From positions 1,418 through 18,791 of the forward strand of contig MU621413.1 in the NCBI GenBank assembly GCA_025399215.1: 17,374 bases of DNA, given 5' to 3'. The notes under the pieces are model-generated. The model did no database searches and was not told the origin of the DNA. It saw nothing but the letters and a program-made list of their open reading frames with translations. The DNA comes from Globomyces pollinis-pini. Lineage: Eukaryota; Chytridiomycota; Chytridiomycetes; Rhizophydiales; Globomycetaceae. The translations under genes were made by a program, and so were the position numbers. Shown here piece by piece: positions 8,769 to 17,374 of the stretch (the first letter of the stretch is position 1; each line of letters begins with the position of its first letter).

Positions 8769-8933
8769 TGAGAGAGGAAGTCGAGTTTCATTTACCTTAT
8801 GCTAAATTGCGTATCTAATTATTATCCTATAAATTTAAAAATGAATTATTGTTTTGTAAAATTTTATTATTCAATTATTACACCTTGCAATGCATTGATT
8901 AAGTTAACCACAATATTGTCGCGTAAATTGGTG

Positions 8934-9803
8934 ATGATTTCTATGGAAACACTTGATGCTGTTACAAAAACATTATGGATTCTTGACCCACTCAGCTTTA
9001 TTGTATCCATCATTGTTTATACTTACATTTTGTATGTAACCCGTACAAAACATTCAACGACTTATCTCACAATGATCAAGATTATTGCATTTATCAATAT
9101 ACCATTTAGCTTACAAGCCAATGTAATGCTCTTTTATCCTGATTCTATTACCAATCCACTGTCTAACCGAATTATCACATTTATTGGTGGATGGTCTGGG
9201 TTTACTTCCCTGTGGATCTATCTTATTTGCGATATGGAGCTGTTGAAATTGTTATATATAATCACTCCAATTTTTACCCCGGATCGAATCTTTGTTATAC
9301 AAATTATTGAAACTGTTGTCTCATTTGCGCTTGGAGGAGGTATTTCACGCTAAAATTCATGATTAGGAGTACTCATATGGCCATTTTCTGATTTGGATGT
9401 AAATGGGTCTATTAGCATGTGGTATAATTTTGTTGCTCTGTTACAGTTAATCTCTTGCTCGTTAATTACGATCCAATGTTCGTATATATCTATCAAGATG
9501 TATCAATTCGCGTTACAAAAGCGGGGATCAGACTGTGATAAAGTTCGTATGAAAACTAATAAGGCGATATTGCGAATCATTATTTTCTTTATCTCAAGTT
9601 TATTTTGTAACGCTATAACTTTTGCTGGCGTGTTATTGTTTTCCAGTGAACCCAGAGCAAGAAGATTAAGCAACTTAGTTTCAGCTTCATCATGTATTAT
9701 TAGTCCATTTCAAATATTCGTATATTATCACATATTTGATGGTATTGTCAGGATCAAATTTGAAAAAATACAAGGCAAAAACAATCGAACAGAAATCAAT
9801 TAG
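8934..9803 (+). CDS. 7TM receptor-like protein, paralog B2 (2 exons, 280 aa)
   Basis: Exons 8934-9339 (406 nt) and 9367-9803; the 27-nt intron 9340-9366 splits the same glycine codon as in the other copies. The frame is open back to 8799, but that extension has no counterpart in the paralogs and would put extra hydrophobic sequence in front, so ATG 8934 (MISMETL) is chosen. Conserved blocks: TFIGGWSGF, CDMELLKLLYIITP, FTPDRI, GVLIWPFSDLDVNG, QCSYISIKMYQF and RIKFEK. The third intracellular loop (QKRGSDCDKVRMK) is less basic than in B1. The 165-bp spacer from B1 is the likely promoter. An AATAAA at 9848-9853 may serve polyadenylation. Function as for the other copies: inferred receptor. Confidence 0.82.
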
Positions 9804-10019
9804 TTTAAAAGTTAACAATACTTGAACATGTAGCTGTAGATCTGATAAATAAAGTTGTATTGTAACTTAATGTACTTGTCAGATTTATTACACGGTAAGA
9901 AACTTGAACTGAACCAATCCAGTTATGGACATACACCATCAAACATATGAGAAATGGCTAGAAATTCAAACTGAACAAATGATCAAATCAATTTCAAAAA
10001 TTTCGCGATTTCATCTGAT

Positions 10020-10899
10020 ATGATTTCCTATGATACCTTGAACACTACTACCATGATATTATGGATTTTAATACCTATAGGGTTCATACTTTCTATTCTT
10101 GTATTCATTTACATCATGTACGTATCAAGGAAGAAACGTTCTACAACATATTTAAATCTAATCAAGATAATTGCAATTGCAAATATTCCGTACAGTTTAC
10201 AAGCTATTATTATGCTCTTTTATCCAGAATCAATGACTATGCATATAACACACCGAATCTTAACATTTATTGGTGGTTGGTCAGGATTTACTTCAATATG
10301 GTTATTTTTGATATGTGATATGGAATTACTTAAATTGTTATATATCATTACGCCTTTCTTTACTCCCAATCGAATCTATAAAATTCAAATAATAGAAACA
10401 ATTATTTGTTTCTTACTTGGTGGAGGTAAATGTTAATATTAATTGTATAGGAGTTTTATTATGGCCATTTTCTGATTTAAATGTAAATGGAATTATTAGT
10501 ATGTGGTATAACTTGATTGTATTACAACAATTCATGTCAACTATTTTGATTACCATTCAATGTTCCTATATATCCATTAAAATGTATCAATTTACATTAC
10601 AAAAACGTGGTCAAGATCGAAACAAAATTAAAAGAAAAACTTTTAGAGCTATATTTCAAATCTTTGTATTTTTTTCAACTTGTTTAACTGGAATGTTGAT
10701 CATTTTAACTGGAATTTTGATATTTTTTGATAAAAGTCCATTATCAAGACGTTTAAGTAACATTGTAACATCTTCTTCTTGTCTGGTAGGACCTTTTCAA
10801 ATATTATCATACTATCATATATTTGATACCATTGTAGGTATCAAGTTTGAAAAATTACAAAGCAAAAGTATTCGTACTTTACATGTCCCACAAAAGTAA
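10020..10899 (+). CDS. 7TM receptor-like protein, paralog B3 (2 exons, 284 aa)
   Basis: Exons 10020-10425 (406 nt) and 10451-10899; the intron 10426-10450 is only 25 nt (GTAAATG...TTGTATAG). Retention would stop translation after a few codons. The same seven segments and blocks are present (GGWSGF, CDMELLKLLYIITP, WPFSDLNVNG, KMYQF, GIKFEKL). The coding sequence is more AT-rich than B1 and B2, and the cytoplasmic loop is strongly basic (QKRGQDRNKIKRK). The stop TAA is followed within 5 bases by AATAAA (10904-10909), a likely polyadenylation signal. It converges with the ubiquitin ligase gene, whose stop lies 235 bp downstream. Confidence 0.82.
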
Positions 10900-11134
10900 T
10901 CAAAATAAACTATGTTACAATAACCTGTAAACTCTACCATTTTTGTTTCAAAATTCTGTTGTTATTGATGATTGGACACGTAAAAAGCTTAATTATCAAA
11001 CATTACAAAAATAAAAAAAAAAGAATTGAAATCAATGTATTAAACAAAGCAAAACGAAACGTTTATTACCAAACAACTATATAAAACCCAAGATTAGTAA
11101 TCAAGGAAAGTAATAAACAAAAAAATAAAATAAA
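10900..11134. other. Convergent 3' region between receptor B3 and UFD4
   Basis: AT-rich, with A runs (about 11008-11020) and several AATAAA-like strings on both strands. It probably holds the two 3' untranslated ends. No gene is seen. Confidence 0.5.
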
Positions 11135-14100
11135 TCAAGATAAATGAAAACTAGCCTGTCCTTCTTGAATAGCCATCACAAATCTCTGTTTCATGACTTG
11201 AGCACTTGAATACAATGGTACTTTTAAATAATTCACACATGTCATGACAGATGGTAAATATTCATCAGGTTGATCTTCAGTAGTCTTACAAACAATAGTC
11301 AAAGGTGGTGTTAATGACTTAAATCCATTGATGGGTAATCTTGGTGATCCTGTACAAAACAATAAAAAATCTCGTTTTTCAACTTGATTAAAATCAATCA
11401 ACATCTCAATGAATTCTTTATAGATTCGAGATTGGTTACTGTAACCATGATCGGCTTTGATGGTATCATACAACACTATCTGTTAAATTTTAAAATCATC
11501 AATACCTTCTCGAGTCCAATCTTCATCCTTTCCAGACCCAAACATGGATTGTAATTCATTCACTTCAAAACAATCAAAATAATGTGTTGGTAATATTTTT
11601 TCAAATCCAATTCGAAAAGCATTAATTTGATTTTGGATACCACAAAGTATTGTAGCATTGATAATAGAATCAATAAAACTAACCAAATTTGATTTTGTTA
11701 CCATATCATCTTCATTTCCTTGATCATTCAAATTATAAAATGGATAGTTTGGTAATGAATATTCCAAAGTTAATGCTGCCACTTGATCCTCTTCAGCATC
11801 ACTTTCCACCAATCCAACCAAATACTTTAACGACTGATACAACGTTAAATCAATCATCTATAATCAGAAACACACAAGTTTAAAAATACCTTGATAAATT
11901 CTAAAGATTGATTGGTATCATGATGAAATTCAAAAAAATCTTGTTGAAAGGTTTGTAAAAGAAATAAGGTATTAAAAGTGAAATCCAATCGTCGACCATC
12001 CAAGAAAGCTTTGGCAACAAACGATCCAATGTGCTGAAACAACAGTATAATATCTTGATAACCATGATGATCAGGTTGAAGAGGTCGTGGGTACAATCCC
12101 AGTTGTGGATCCAAAAACCCTTCCATAGTACTTTCATCAAATCTCCATAATTGATGTGATTGTTGTTGTACATTTAATCGAACTCCAAAAGTAGATCGTA
12201 TATTTTTAGATATCAATGTAAAAAATTCCAAAGTGGGTCCTAATCCTGTTCCAACTTCATCAAAAAATTCAACTTCAAGCATTAACGATCGATCAATACA
12301 CATTGGTATCACTTTAATCATACTTTCGAAAACACTGGATCGATGAATTCGTACCTTTTTCTTTTCAACCTGAAAAGTTGTTGAATTATCAATACGATGA
12401 CTTTTAATCAATTGTTTTTTATAATAATCATTCCAATTCTTGATATTTCGAGTCAATCCCATCATGGAAATTTGAATGAATTGATATCGAATTTCAAAAT
12501 CAATCAGAAATCGATATTGGTATAAAATAGGTATCATCCAATTTGGAAAAATGGTACTGACAGTAAATATCGATTCTGAAAATTGTTTAATGACTTTGGA
12601 AGTGATTTTTTCATTTTGATAATTATTCTTGCTTTGGTTCGGTAATCTTGATTGAATACAATACAAGGCTTGAAGTAACAATAAAGCTTGATTCAATCGT
12701 ACCTTTCCAGTCTTTAATATATACAAATCATGATAGATTTCTTTACAAGTTTCACATCCACAAGTATTAAATTGTTTTCGGAATTTAGGTTGTCCAATTT
12801 GATTGGGAATAAAAAGATTGGATCGTTTAAATTCAACTCGATGTGTTTGATTCCAAATCGATTTCCGACCATCTTCACTCATACTTTGATAAATCATCTT
12901 GAAAATCATGGATTCATTCGATACAGCCTGTCCATTCACCAAAAATTGAATTTGATCTTTAATGGCTGCTTTCGTCACTACAAAAATCAAAAACAGAAAA
13001 AAAAAACCTTGTGCGTAGGATACAGGAATCTTGGATGCCACACCATCTTCATGTTTAAACACATCAACCTGTACAACACGTTCATTCGATACAGACGTCG
13101 GCACAATATCAACCAACCTATCATCAACAAGATAAAAAACAAACCTGGACTTGATATACTTTTCCAAGACTTTAAAGGTAGCAACAACAGGTACACTCAC
13201 ATGTACCAAATGCACAGACTTGTCAAAATCGTTTGGGTCAGTACATACCAACGCCAAACGCATCTGTCTTCCGAAATGCGGCACCATCTCCTTCCCATCC
13301 ACATGCATGACCTCAAAATCCTCAATCTTGGACACATGCTCCTGCACCAGTCGCACGAGGTGACCAAACGCTTCATGCTGGTACACCATCAGACTCTGGA
13401 ACAGCCGTACCCGCGTACGCAACGGCATGGTCCATCGACTACCACCCACATCAAACACATGCGCACCGTCCCCGGCTACCAGGAAATCAACCAGAAACTC
13501 CACCAACCCAGTTTGGAAAATCTCATACATCGTCATCTGCTTCGTGCCCAACTCCATCAACAACTCCACAAAGATATTATAGATAGAATCCCACTGGTGG
13601 GCATCAACACCACACCCAATCTCACGCACGGATCGGTAATACCGCTCCAACGCAACACCATGACATCCCGACTCACCACTGGTTTCCAGCCGCACCACCA
13701 ACGCACTCACCATGGTTTTCAACTTGGCCTCCAACGCCGCAACACCAACACGCTCGGTAGTCCAACCAGCCACCCGCGGCTGCATCTGGCCCAATTTCCA
13801 CAACTCCTTGGACCGATGTCGAAACACCGATTCAAACAACGGCTCCACATCCTCACCAACCAAACCCGCACACATCTTATCCAAACCCTCAACCCCCTGC
13901 GTCACGCCCTGCCGCCGGAACCACACACCCACATCCATCCGGTCACACAGGATCTGGATCACCGTCACGCCCGCCAACGCCTGCATCTTGTCCTCAACCG
14001 TACACTTGTCCAACTCCACATCAATCAACTGAACCAATACATTCCCAAACGCCTCACACTTCATCCCCATCAGCTGGTCCCGATCCGTTGTAAAATACAC

Positions 14101-16491
14101 AATCTTGTTGATACATTCAATAATCTTGTGTTTCAAATTCCCTTGACAGGTTTTCAGAAATAATTGGGTCAACAGGGGTAAGATCAAGATGGGATAATCT
14201 TTGTGAAGGTGGTAGTCTTGGGTTACCAAAGGTATCGATGGTTTTGGATGGGATACCGTCAAATCATTTTCAACAATATCCATTCTTGAATCCATTTCAA
14301 CCGTCTCCTTTTTATTTTTTGCGGCATATTGTTCTATGAAATCTTCATCCATATCATTTTCACTCATATCCTCCACATTTTGTTCAAATGTCAATGGTTC
14401 ATCTTCATCTGAATCTGTTTGTGATTCCACTTCTTCCATCTCTTCATCATCTTCACTATCACTTTCAAGATGTCCATACATGTTACTGGTTGGGATTGGT
14501 TCTTGATCGATTTTCCAGTATGCATTGAGTGGTAATGGTGGTAATGATGTATTTAAAAACTCTAGAATGTTGATGATATCATTTGGTTGCAAAAAATCGT
14601 GGTGATAGACTGTATCTAATATAGCTAAATAATCCTCTTTTTTGGAATTTACTTCTTTTCCTTCTGTTTTCAATTCTTTTTTGGAATCTATAAGGTGATG
14701 AGAAAAGTTTGTTTACGTTGAGGATCCTGTGGATGGCTGTTGAGTAATTGATCCAATAAGGTTTCAGTACTGGTTCGATCAAAAAACGAATGGTGTTGGT
14801 TCAAGAGATGAAAGAGAATGAATGGGAGATGATGGTTGTAAATGAGTGGGTTGTGTTGATCTGTATTCCTTGTTTTTTGGTCATCTTTGCTTGTTTTTTG
14901 GTCATCTTTACTTGTCTTTTCTTGATTTGTATTTATCTGTTCTTGACTTGTATTTATCTGTTCTTGATTTATATTTGTCTTTTCTTTATTTACATTTGTC
15001 TTTTGATCTTCAGTATTTATCTTTTCTTGAATTGTATCTGTCTTTTCATGATCTATACTAGTTTTTTCTTGATTTACATTTGTCTTTTGATCGTCAGTAT
15101 TTATCTTTTCTTGAATTGTATTTGTCATTTCATGATCTATACTAGTTTTTTCTTTATTTACATTTGTCTTTTGATGGTCAGTATTTATCTTTTCTTGAAT
15201 TGTATTTGTCATTTCATGATCTATAATTGTCTTTTCTTGATTTGTATTAGTCTTTTGATGGTCATTAGTAATTTTTTCATGATTTATAATTGTCATACTA
15301 GTTTTTTGGTTATGAATACTTTTTTGATGATTTATAATTACTTTTTGATAATTAGTATTCATATCTTTTTTAAAATGTTTATGGTAAACAGTTTTATGAA
15401 ATGGATTTGATTTCAAGATGTTGTTGATTTTGTTCAAGGTTGTAGATGATTGAGGAGTCAAGTATTGACAACCTAGAAAAGAAAAGAGGGATAGAAAATG
15501 ATTAAAGGTGATTGATTTTTGAGATTGATTTGATTGTAGAAATTGAGAGAAATTCAAGACTAGAGTTGAAATAGCGGTATCAGAGAATAAGGAATTTAAT
15601 TTCTCAATATCTTTTTGAAGCCATTTTGCGATATGCAAGAGAGATTTTGTGGCGAGTTCTAATAATTTTTGATCATGATTGTTTGTGAGATTGACGGTGA
15701 TATCAAATACTTGAGATATTTGGTTGAATGCAGATTGATTTTGACCTAGAACTATTAGTTTTCATTTTTATGTAAAAACATTAACGAGTGTTGTTTACGT
15801 TCTTTAAAAACATTAACGAGAGTATTCACGTTGATTTAAAAAACATTAATAAGAGTTTTTAATGAAATAAGGAAAACATACCATTTTGAGTAAATGAGTG
15901 AAGGGAAGAGGTAACATTTGATAATATTTGAAATGCGGTACGTTGTAAATGTAAATCAAAGAAATCGCAATATTGTAAGGAAGGGAATAATAGGTTAGCA
16001 TTTAATATATCACGAGGGAAATCGAATGAAATTTTCAATATTGGCTATTAAAAGTTAATTTTAAGAAGGTATACTTTTAAGATGTGATCAGCTAAATCCA
16101 AGTACATTGTATTTAATAATAAATTTTTTAAAGGGATTAAACCATTTTTATGAATGAAAGGTAGAATAGCTAAAGGGAATATATCAATTGTTGTAGATAA
16201 AGAACGACAAGCTAATAAATAAATTTCAGCTTTTTTTTAGTTATAATAGATTACCATTATTTTGGTAGTTTGATAGTATTTGTATTAGAGATGAGATTAG
16301 ATTGTTGTAATTAGTTGATAATAGATGAAATTCTATTTTTATTAGTTAGTTATTTTACCATTTGATATTGATAATAATTCAGTAAGTGATTGTAAGTTGA
16401 ATAATAACAAATCTTGATTATTTAAATTATTAATGATTTCATTAATAGGATGACTACTACTAGTAGTAGTAGTAGTAGGGTTTGAATCCAT
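11135..16491 (-). CDS. UFD4: HECT E3 ubiquitin ligase, Ufd4/TRIP12 family (8 exons, about 1,682 aa)
   Basis: Exons: 16359-16491, 16255-16332, 16075-16229, 15882-16044, 14717-15745, 11890-14687, 11506-11857, 11135-11475. Introns are 26, 25, 30, 136, 29, 32 and 30 nt, all phase-consistent. Layout: a short Thr/Ser start; armadillo-like helices (about residues 20-270: LQSLTELLSIS, ACRSLSTTIDIFPLAIL, DLHLQRTAFQILSNVTSSL); a repeat insertion at about 329-468; acidic linkers rich in D and E; more helical repeats; a Ufd4/TRIP12-like segment (FETRY-type: DFEIRYQFIQ); and HECT from about 1300 to the end. HECT signatures: EFFDEVGTGLGPTLEFF, FVAKAFLDGRRLD, ADHGY, TGSPRLPINGFKSL and MTCVNYLK, where Cys1649 is the predicted catalytic residue, ending in SFHLS as usual. 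In yeast Ufd4 ubiquitinates ubiquitin-fusion and N-degron substrates; the same role is inferred. Yeast Ufd4 is 1,483 aa, so this copy is longer, partly through the repeat. Confidence 0.93.
13170..14110 (-). other. GC-rich island inside the UFD4 coding exon
   Basis: Codon third positions switch from mostly A/T to mostly G/C within one continuous exon, then switch back. The 60 bases from 13921 contain 38 G or C, against 17 in the 60 bases from 12541 of the same exon. The encoded protein continues normally through it. Boundaries are approximate and graded on the 13,200 side, sharper near 14,100. Confidence 0.75.
14871..15290 (-). repeat. In-frame coding minisatellite, 20 units of 21 nt
   Basis: Twenty consecutive 21-nt units encode seven-residue repeats of the type TIQEKIN, TDHQKTN, VNKEKTS, IDHEMTN. 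Units 6-17 (14976-15227) form three copies of an 84-nt higher-order repeat differing at few positions. Degenerate copies continue to about 15370. No unit breaks the frame or introduces a stop. The peptide is very polar (K, N, T, Q, D, E, H), at about residues 329-468 of the ligase, between the armadillo part and the acidic linker. The two units at 14871-14912 (SKDDQKT) are near-identical, suggesting recent duplication. Confidence 0.9.
15746..15881 (-). other. 136-nt intron of UFD4 enlarged by tandem repeats
   Basis: Donor GTATGT at 15881, acceptor TTCTAG ending at 15746, phase kept (AAT G / GT CAA). It is the longest intron seen in the window and contains the 32-nt tandem repeats described separately. 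Confidence 0.75.
15774..15861. repeat. Tandem 32-nt repeats within an intron
   Basis: Units start at 15774, 15806 and 15838, each opening with AAAAACATTAA and followed by a less conserved GAG-GT and ACGTT part. The third unit is degenerate. They account for about two thirds of the intron. Confidence 0.7.
16453..16476. repeat. ACT/AGT triplet palindrome at the UFD4 N-terminus
   Basis: Triplets CTA/ACT meet AGT triplets head to head, giving a palindrome (CTACTACTAGTAGTAG) inside codons 5-13 of the ligase, which encode TTTTTSSS. A longer ACT run lies in the first intron of the neighbouring plus-strand gene. Confidence 0.6.
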
Positions 16492-16656
16492 AGATCAAAG
16501 AGTTTAATTAGTAACCCTAACTACAAATAACCCTAACTACAAATAACCCTAACTACAATAAATAACCCTACCTACAATAAATAACCCTAACTACTAAAGT
16601 AACCCTAGCTTAAATACTAAAACCACTTACAACTAACAAACAACTAAAACAAAAAA
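16492..16656. promoter_or_regulatory. Divergent promoter with six AACCCTA (telo-box) motifs
   Basis: This 165-bp gap drives UFD4 leftward and the Slm1-like gene rightward. AACCCTA occurs at 16513, 16529, 16545, 16564, 16583 and 16601, so the spacing is 16, 16, 19, 19 and 18 bp. The first five motifs lie in repeats of the form TAACCCTAACTACAA. The motif equals the complement of the TTAGGG telomere unit and the site bound by Tbf1-type Myb factors in fungi. Binding here is inference. Confidence 0.75.
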
Positions 16657-17374
16657 ATGTCACAAAAGGCTCCTTTTGCTCCTTATGCTGATAACCCTTC
16701 AAATGGTCTCATCCCTTTAGCAATTTCGAATTTATGTTATCAAAGATTAAACGGGTAATTTTATTATTACTACTACTACTACTACTACTATTACTACTAT
16801 TATTATTTAATTATTAAATTAATTATTAAAATAAATAAAATAAAATTAATTGGTTAGGTGGGCTACTATCATCACTCATCTCATTCGTTATCTAAACGTC
16901 GTAGTAGGTAATCATTAAATCACTAAAAAAACTTAGATCAGGAAAAGAAATTAGCAGAATCTCTAGTAAAAACTTCTTCAGAATTATCAACTGCTTTAAA
17001 TGGTCATCAATTAAACTTGTTTGCTGATGGAGAATCGGTCAAAGTATTAAATACTAAATTAAAAAATTATAGAATTTATTATTAGATATGACAGATTTAC
17101 AAGCTAAAAGAGCTAATCAAAGAGCTTCTTCTGCTGCTAATATTGAAGATCAACTCATCCCTATACTAAAAGAATTATTAACTTCAATCAAAAAAAAAGC
17201 TTCAGATCCTGATTTAAAATGGTCTACCTTAGATAAAGAATTATCTCATGCCATAGAAACTTATACAAGACTAGCTGATCATGTTCGTTTCTCTTTATTA
17301 AGACAAAATTGGAATTCAGATCCTAATGATTTCCCAGATATCCCAAAAGATGTTCCAAAAGACCCATGGGTCGC
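16657..17374 (+). CDS. Slm1-like BAR-domain protein, N-terminal part, cut by window edge
   Basis: Exons 16657-16754, 16858-16907, 16937-17043 and 17073 onward; introns of 103, 29 and 29 nt, all in frame. The first intron holds an ACT-triplet run and the third has TACTAA. The predicted helical region (RLNGWATIITHLIRYLNVVV, then EKKLAESLVKTSSEL, IEDQLIPILKELLTSIKKKA, ELSHAIETYTRLADHVRFSL, and PKDPWV) follows the order of the F-BAR-like domain of fungal Slm1/Slm2, in which a coiled membrane-binding bundle precedes a PH domain. Yeast Slm proteins bind PI(4,5)P2 and TORC2 at the plasma membrane and eisosomes. The PH domain would lie beyond the window. The family call rests on remembered motif order and could be another BAR family. 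Start ATG is preceded by an A-rich leader. Confidence 0.6.

Noticed and set aside
8799..8933. 45-codon N-terminal extension of receptor B2
   Set aside because: No counterpart in the three paralogs; the 406-nt first exon is reproduced exactly from ATG 8934.
12730..14163. Long plus-strand ORF (477 codons) opposite UFD4
   Set aside because: It is antisense to a well-supported HECT ligase exon; the lack of stops follows from the GC-rich island. The product is rich in H, T, P and Q with no recognisable domain.
14871..15290. CRISPR-like regular repeat
   Set aside because: The units are contiguous without spacers and lie in a coding exon of a eukaryotic gene.
14790..15410. Plus-strand ORF (206 codons), strongly hydrophobic and repetitive
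   Set aside because: It is the antisense of the 21-nt coding minisatellite; hydrophobic codons mirror the polar codons of the ligase.
16511..16610. True chromosome end (telomere)
   Set aside because: The motifs are spaced and interrupted, and genes continue on both sides.
1..17374. tRNA or rRNA genes
   Set aside because: No cloverleaf with a T-loop GTTCGA-type motif and acceptor stem, and no rRNA-like conserved stretch, was found by eye on either strand.

Overview
The window looks like nuclear DNA of an early-diverging, AT-rich fungus (chytrid-like or a relative). A Crt10-type WD40 protein and an Slm1-type BAR protein point to Fungi. Plant-type sedoheptulose bisphosphatase, several 7TM receptor-like genes and telomere-like AACCCTA motifs do not contradict this. 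The genus cannot be given from sequence alone. Genes are tightly packed on both strands and carry very short spliceosomal introns: 19 of the 25 introns I model are 25-32 nt long. Start-to-stop spans below include introns, and exon coordinates are in the evidence text.

Left third. Positions 1-222 hold an open exon of an unrecognised minus-strand gene cut by the window edge. Positions 567-1123 hold a probable decayed minus-strand gene with an in-frame stop. Positions 1149-2240 have no convincing gene but carry about seven stem-loops, one pair forming a double hairpin, plus a doubtful 60-codon ORF. From 2244 to 3958 (minus) lies a nine-exon Crt10-like WD40 gene.

Middle. Four paralogous two-exon 7TM receptor-like genes flank a bisphosphatase: one copy on minus (4019-4899) and three in tandem on plus (7892-8768, 8934-9803, 10020-10899). 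In all four, exon 1 is exactly 406 nt and the single 25-31 nt intron splits the same glycine codon. An unrelated single-exon 7TM protein (5004-5810, minus) sits beside the minus copy. Between the receptor groups is a four-exon gene (6396-7467, minus) for a sedoheptulose-1,7-bisphosphatase of the FBPase family.

Right third. An eight-exon HECT ubiquitin ligase of the Ufd4/TRIP12 family (11135-16491, minus, about 1,682 residues) is complete. It holds a nested minisatellite in frame (20 units of exactly 21 nt, partly organised as 84-nt repeats), a GC-rich island inside an otherwise AT-rich gene, and one intron enlarged by 32-nt tandem repeats. It shares a 165-bp divergent promoter, packed with six AACCCTA motifs, with a plus-strand Slm1-like BAR gene that runs off the right edge.

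Functionally the window mixes housekeeping genes (ubiquitin ligase, a possible cullin-ligase adaptor, sugar-phosphate metabolism, membrane-sensing BAR protein) with a local expansion of membrane receptors. No operon-like pathway is evident. No tRNA, rRNA, CRISPR array or intact transposon was seen.
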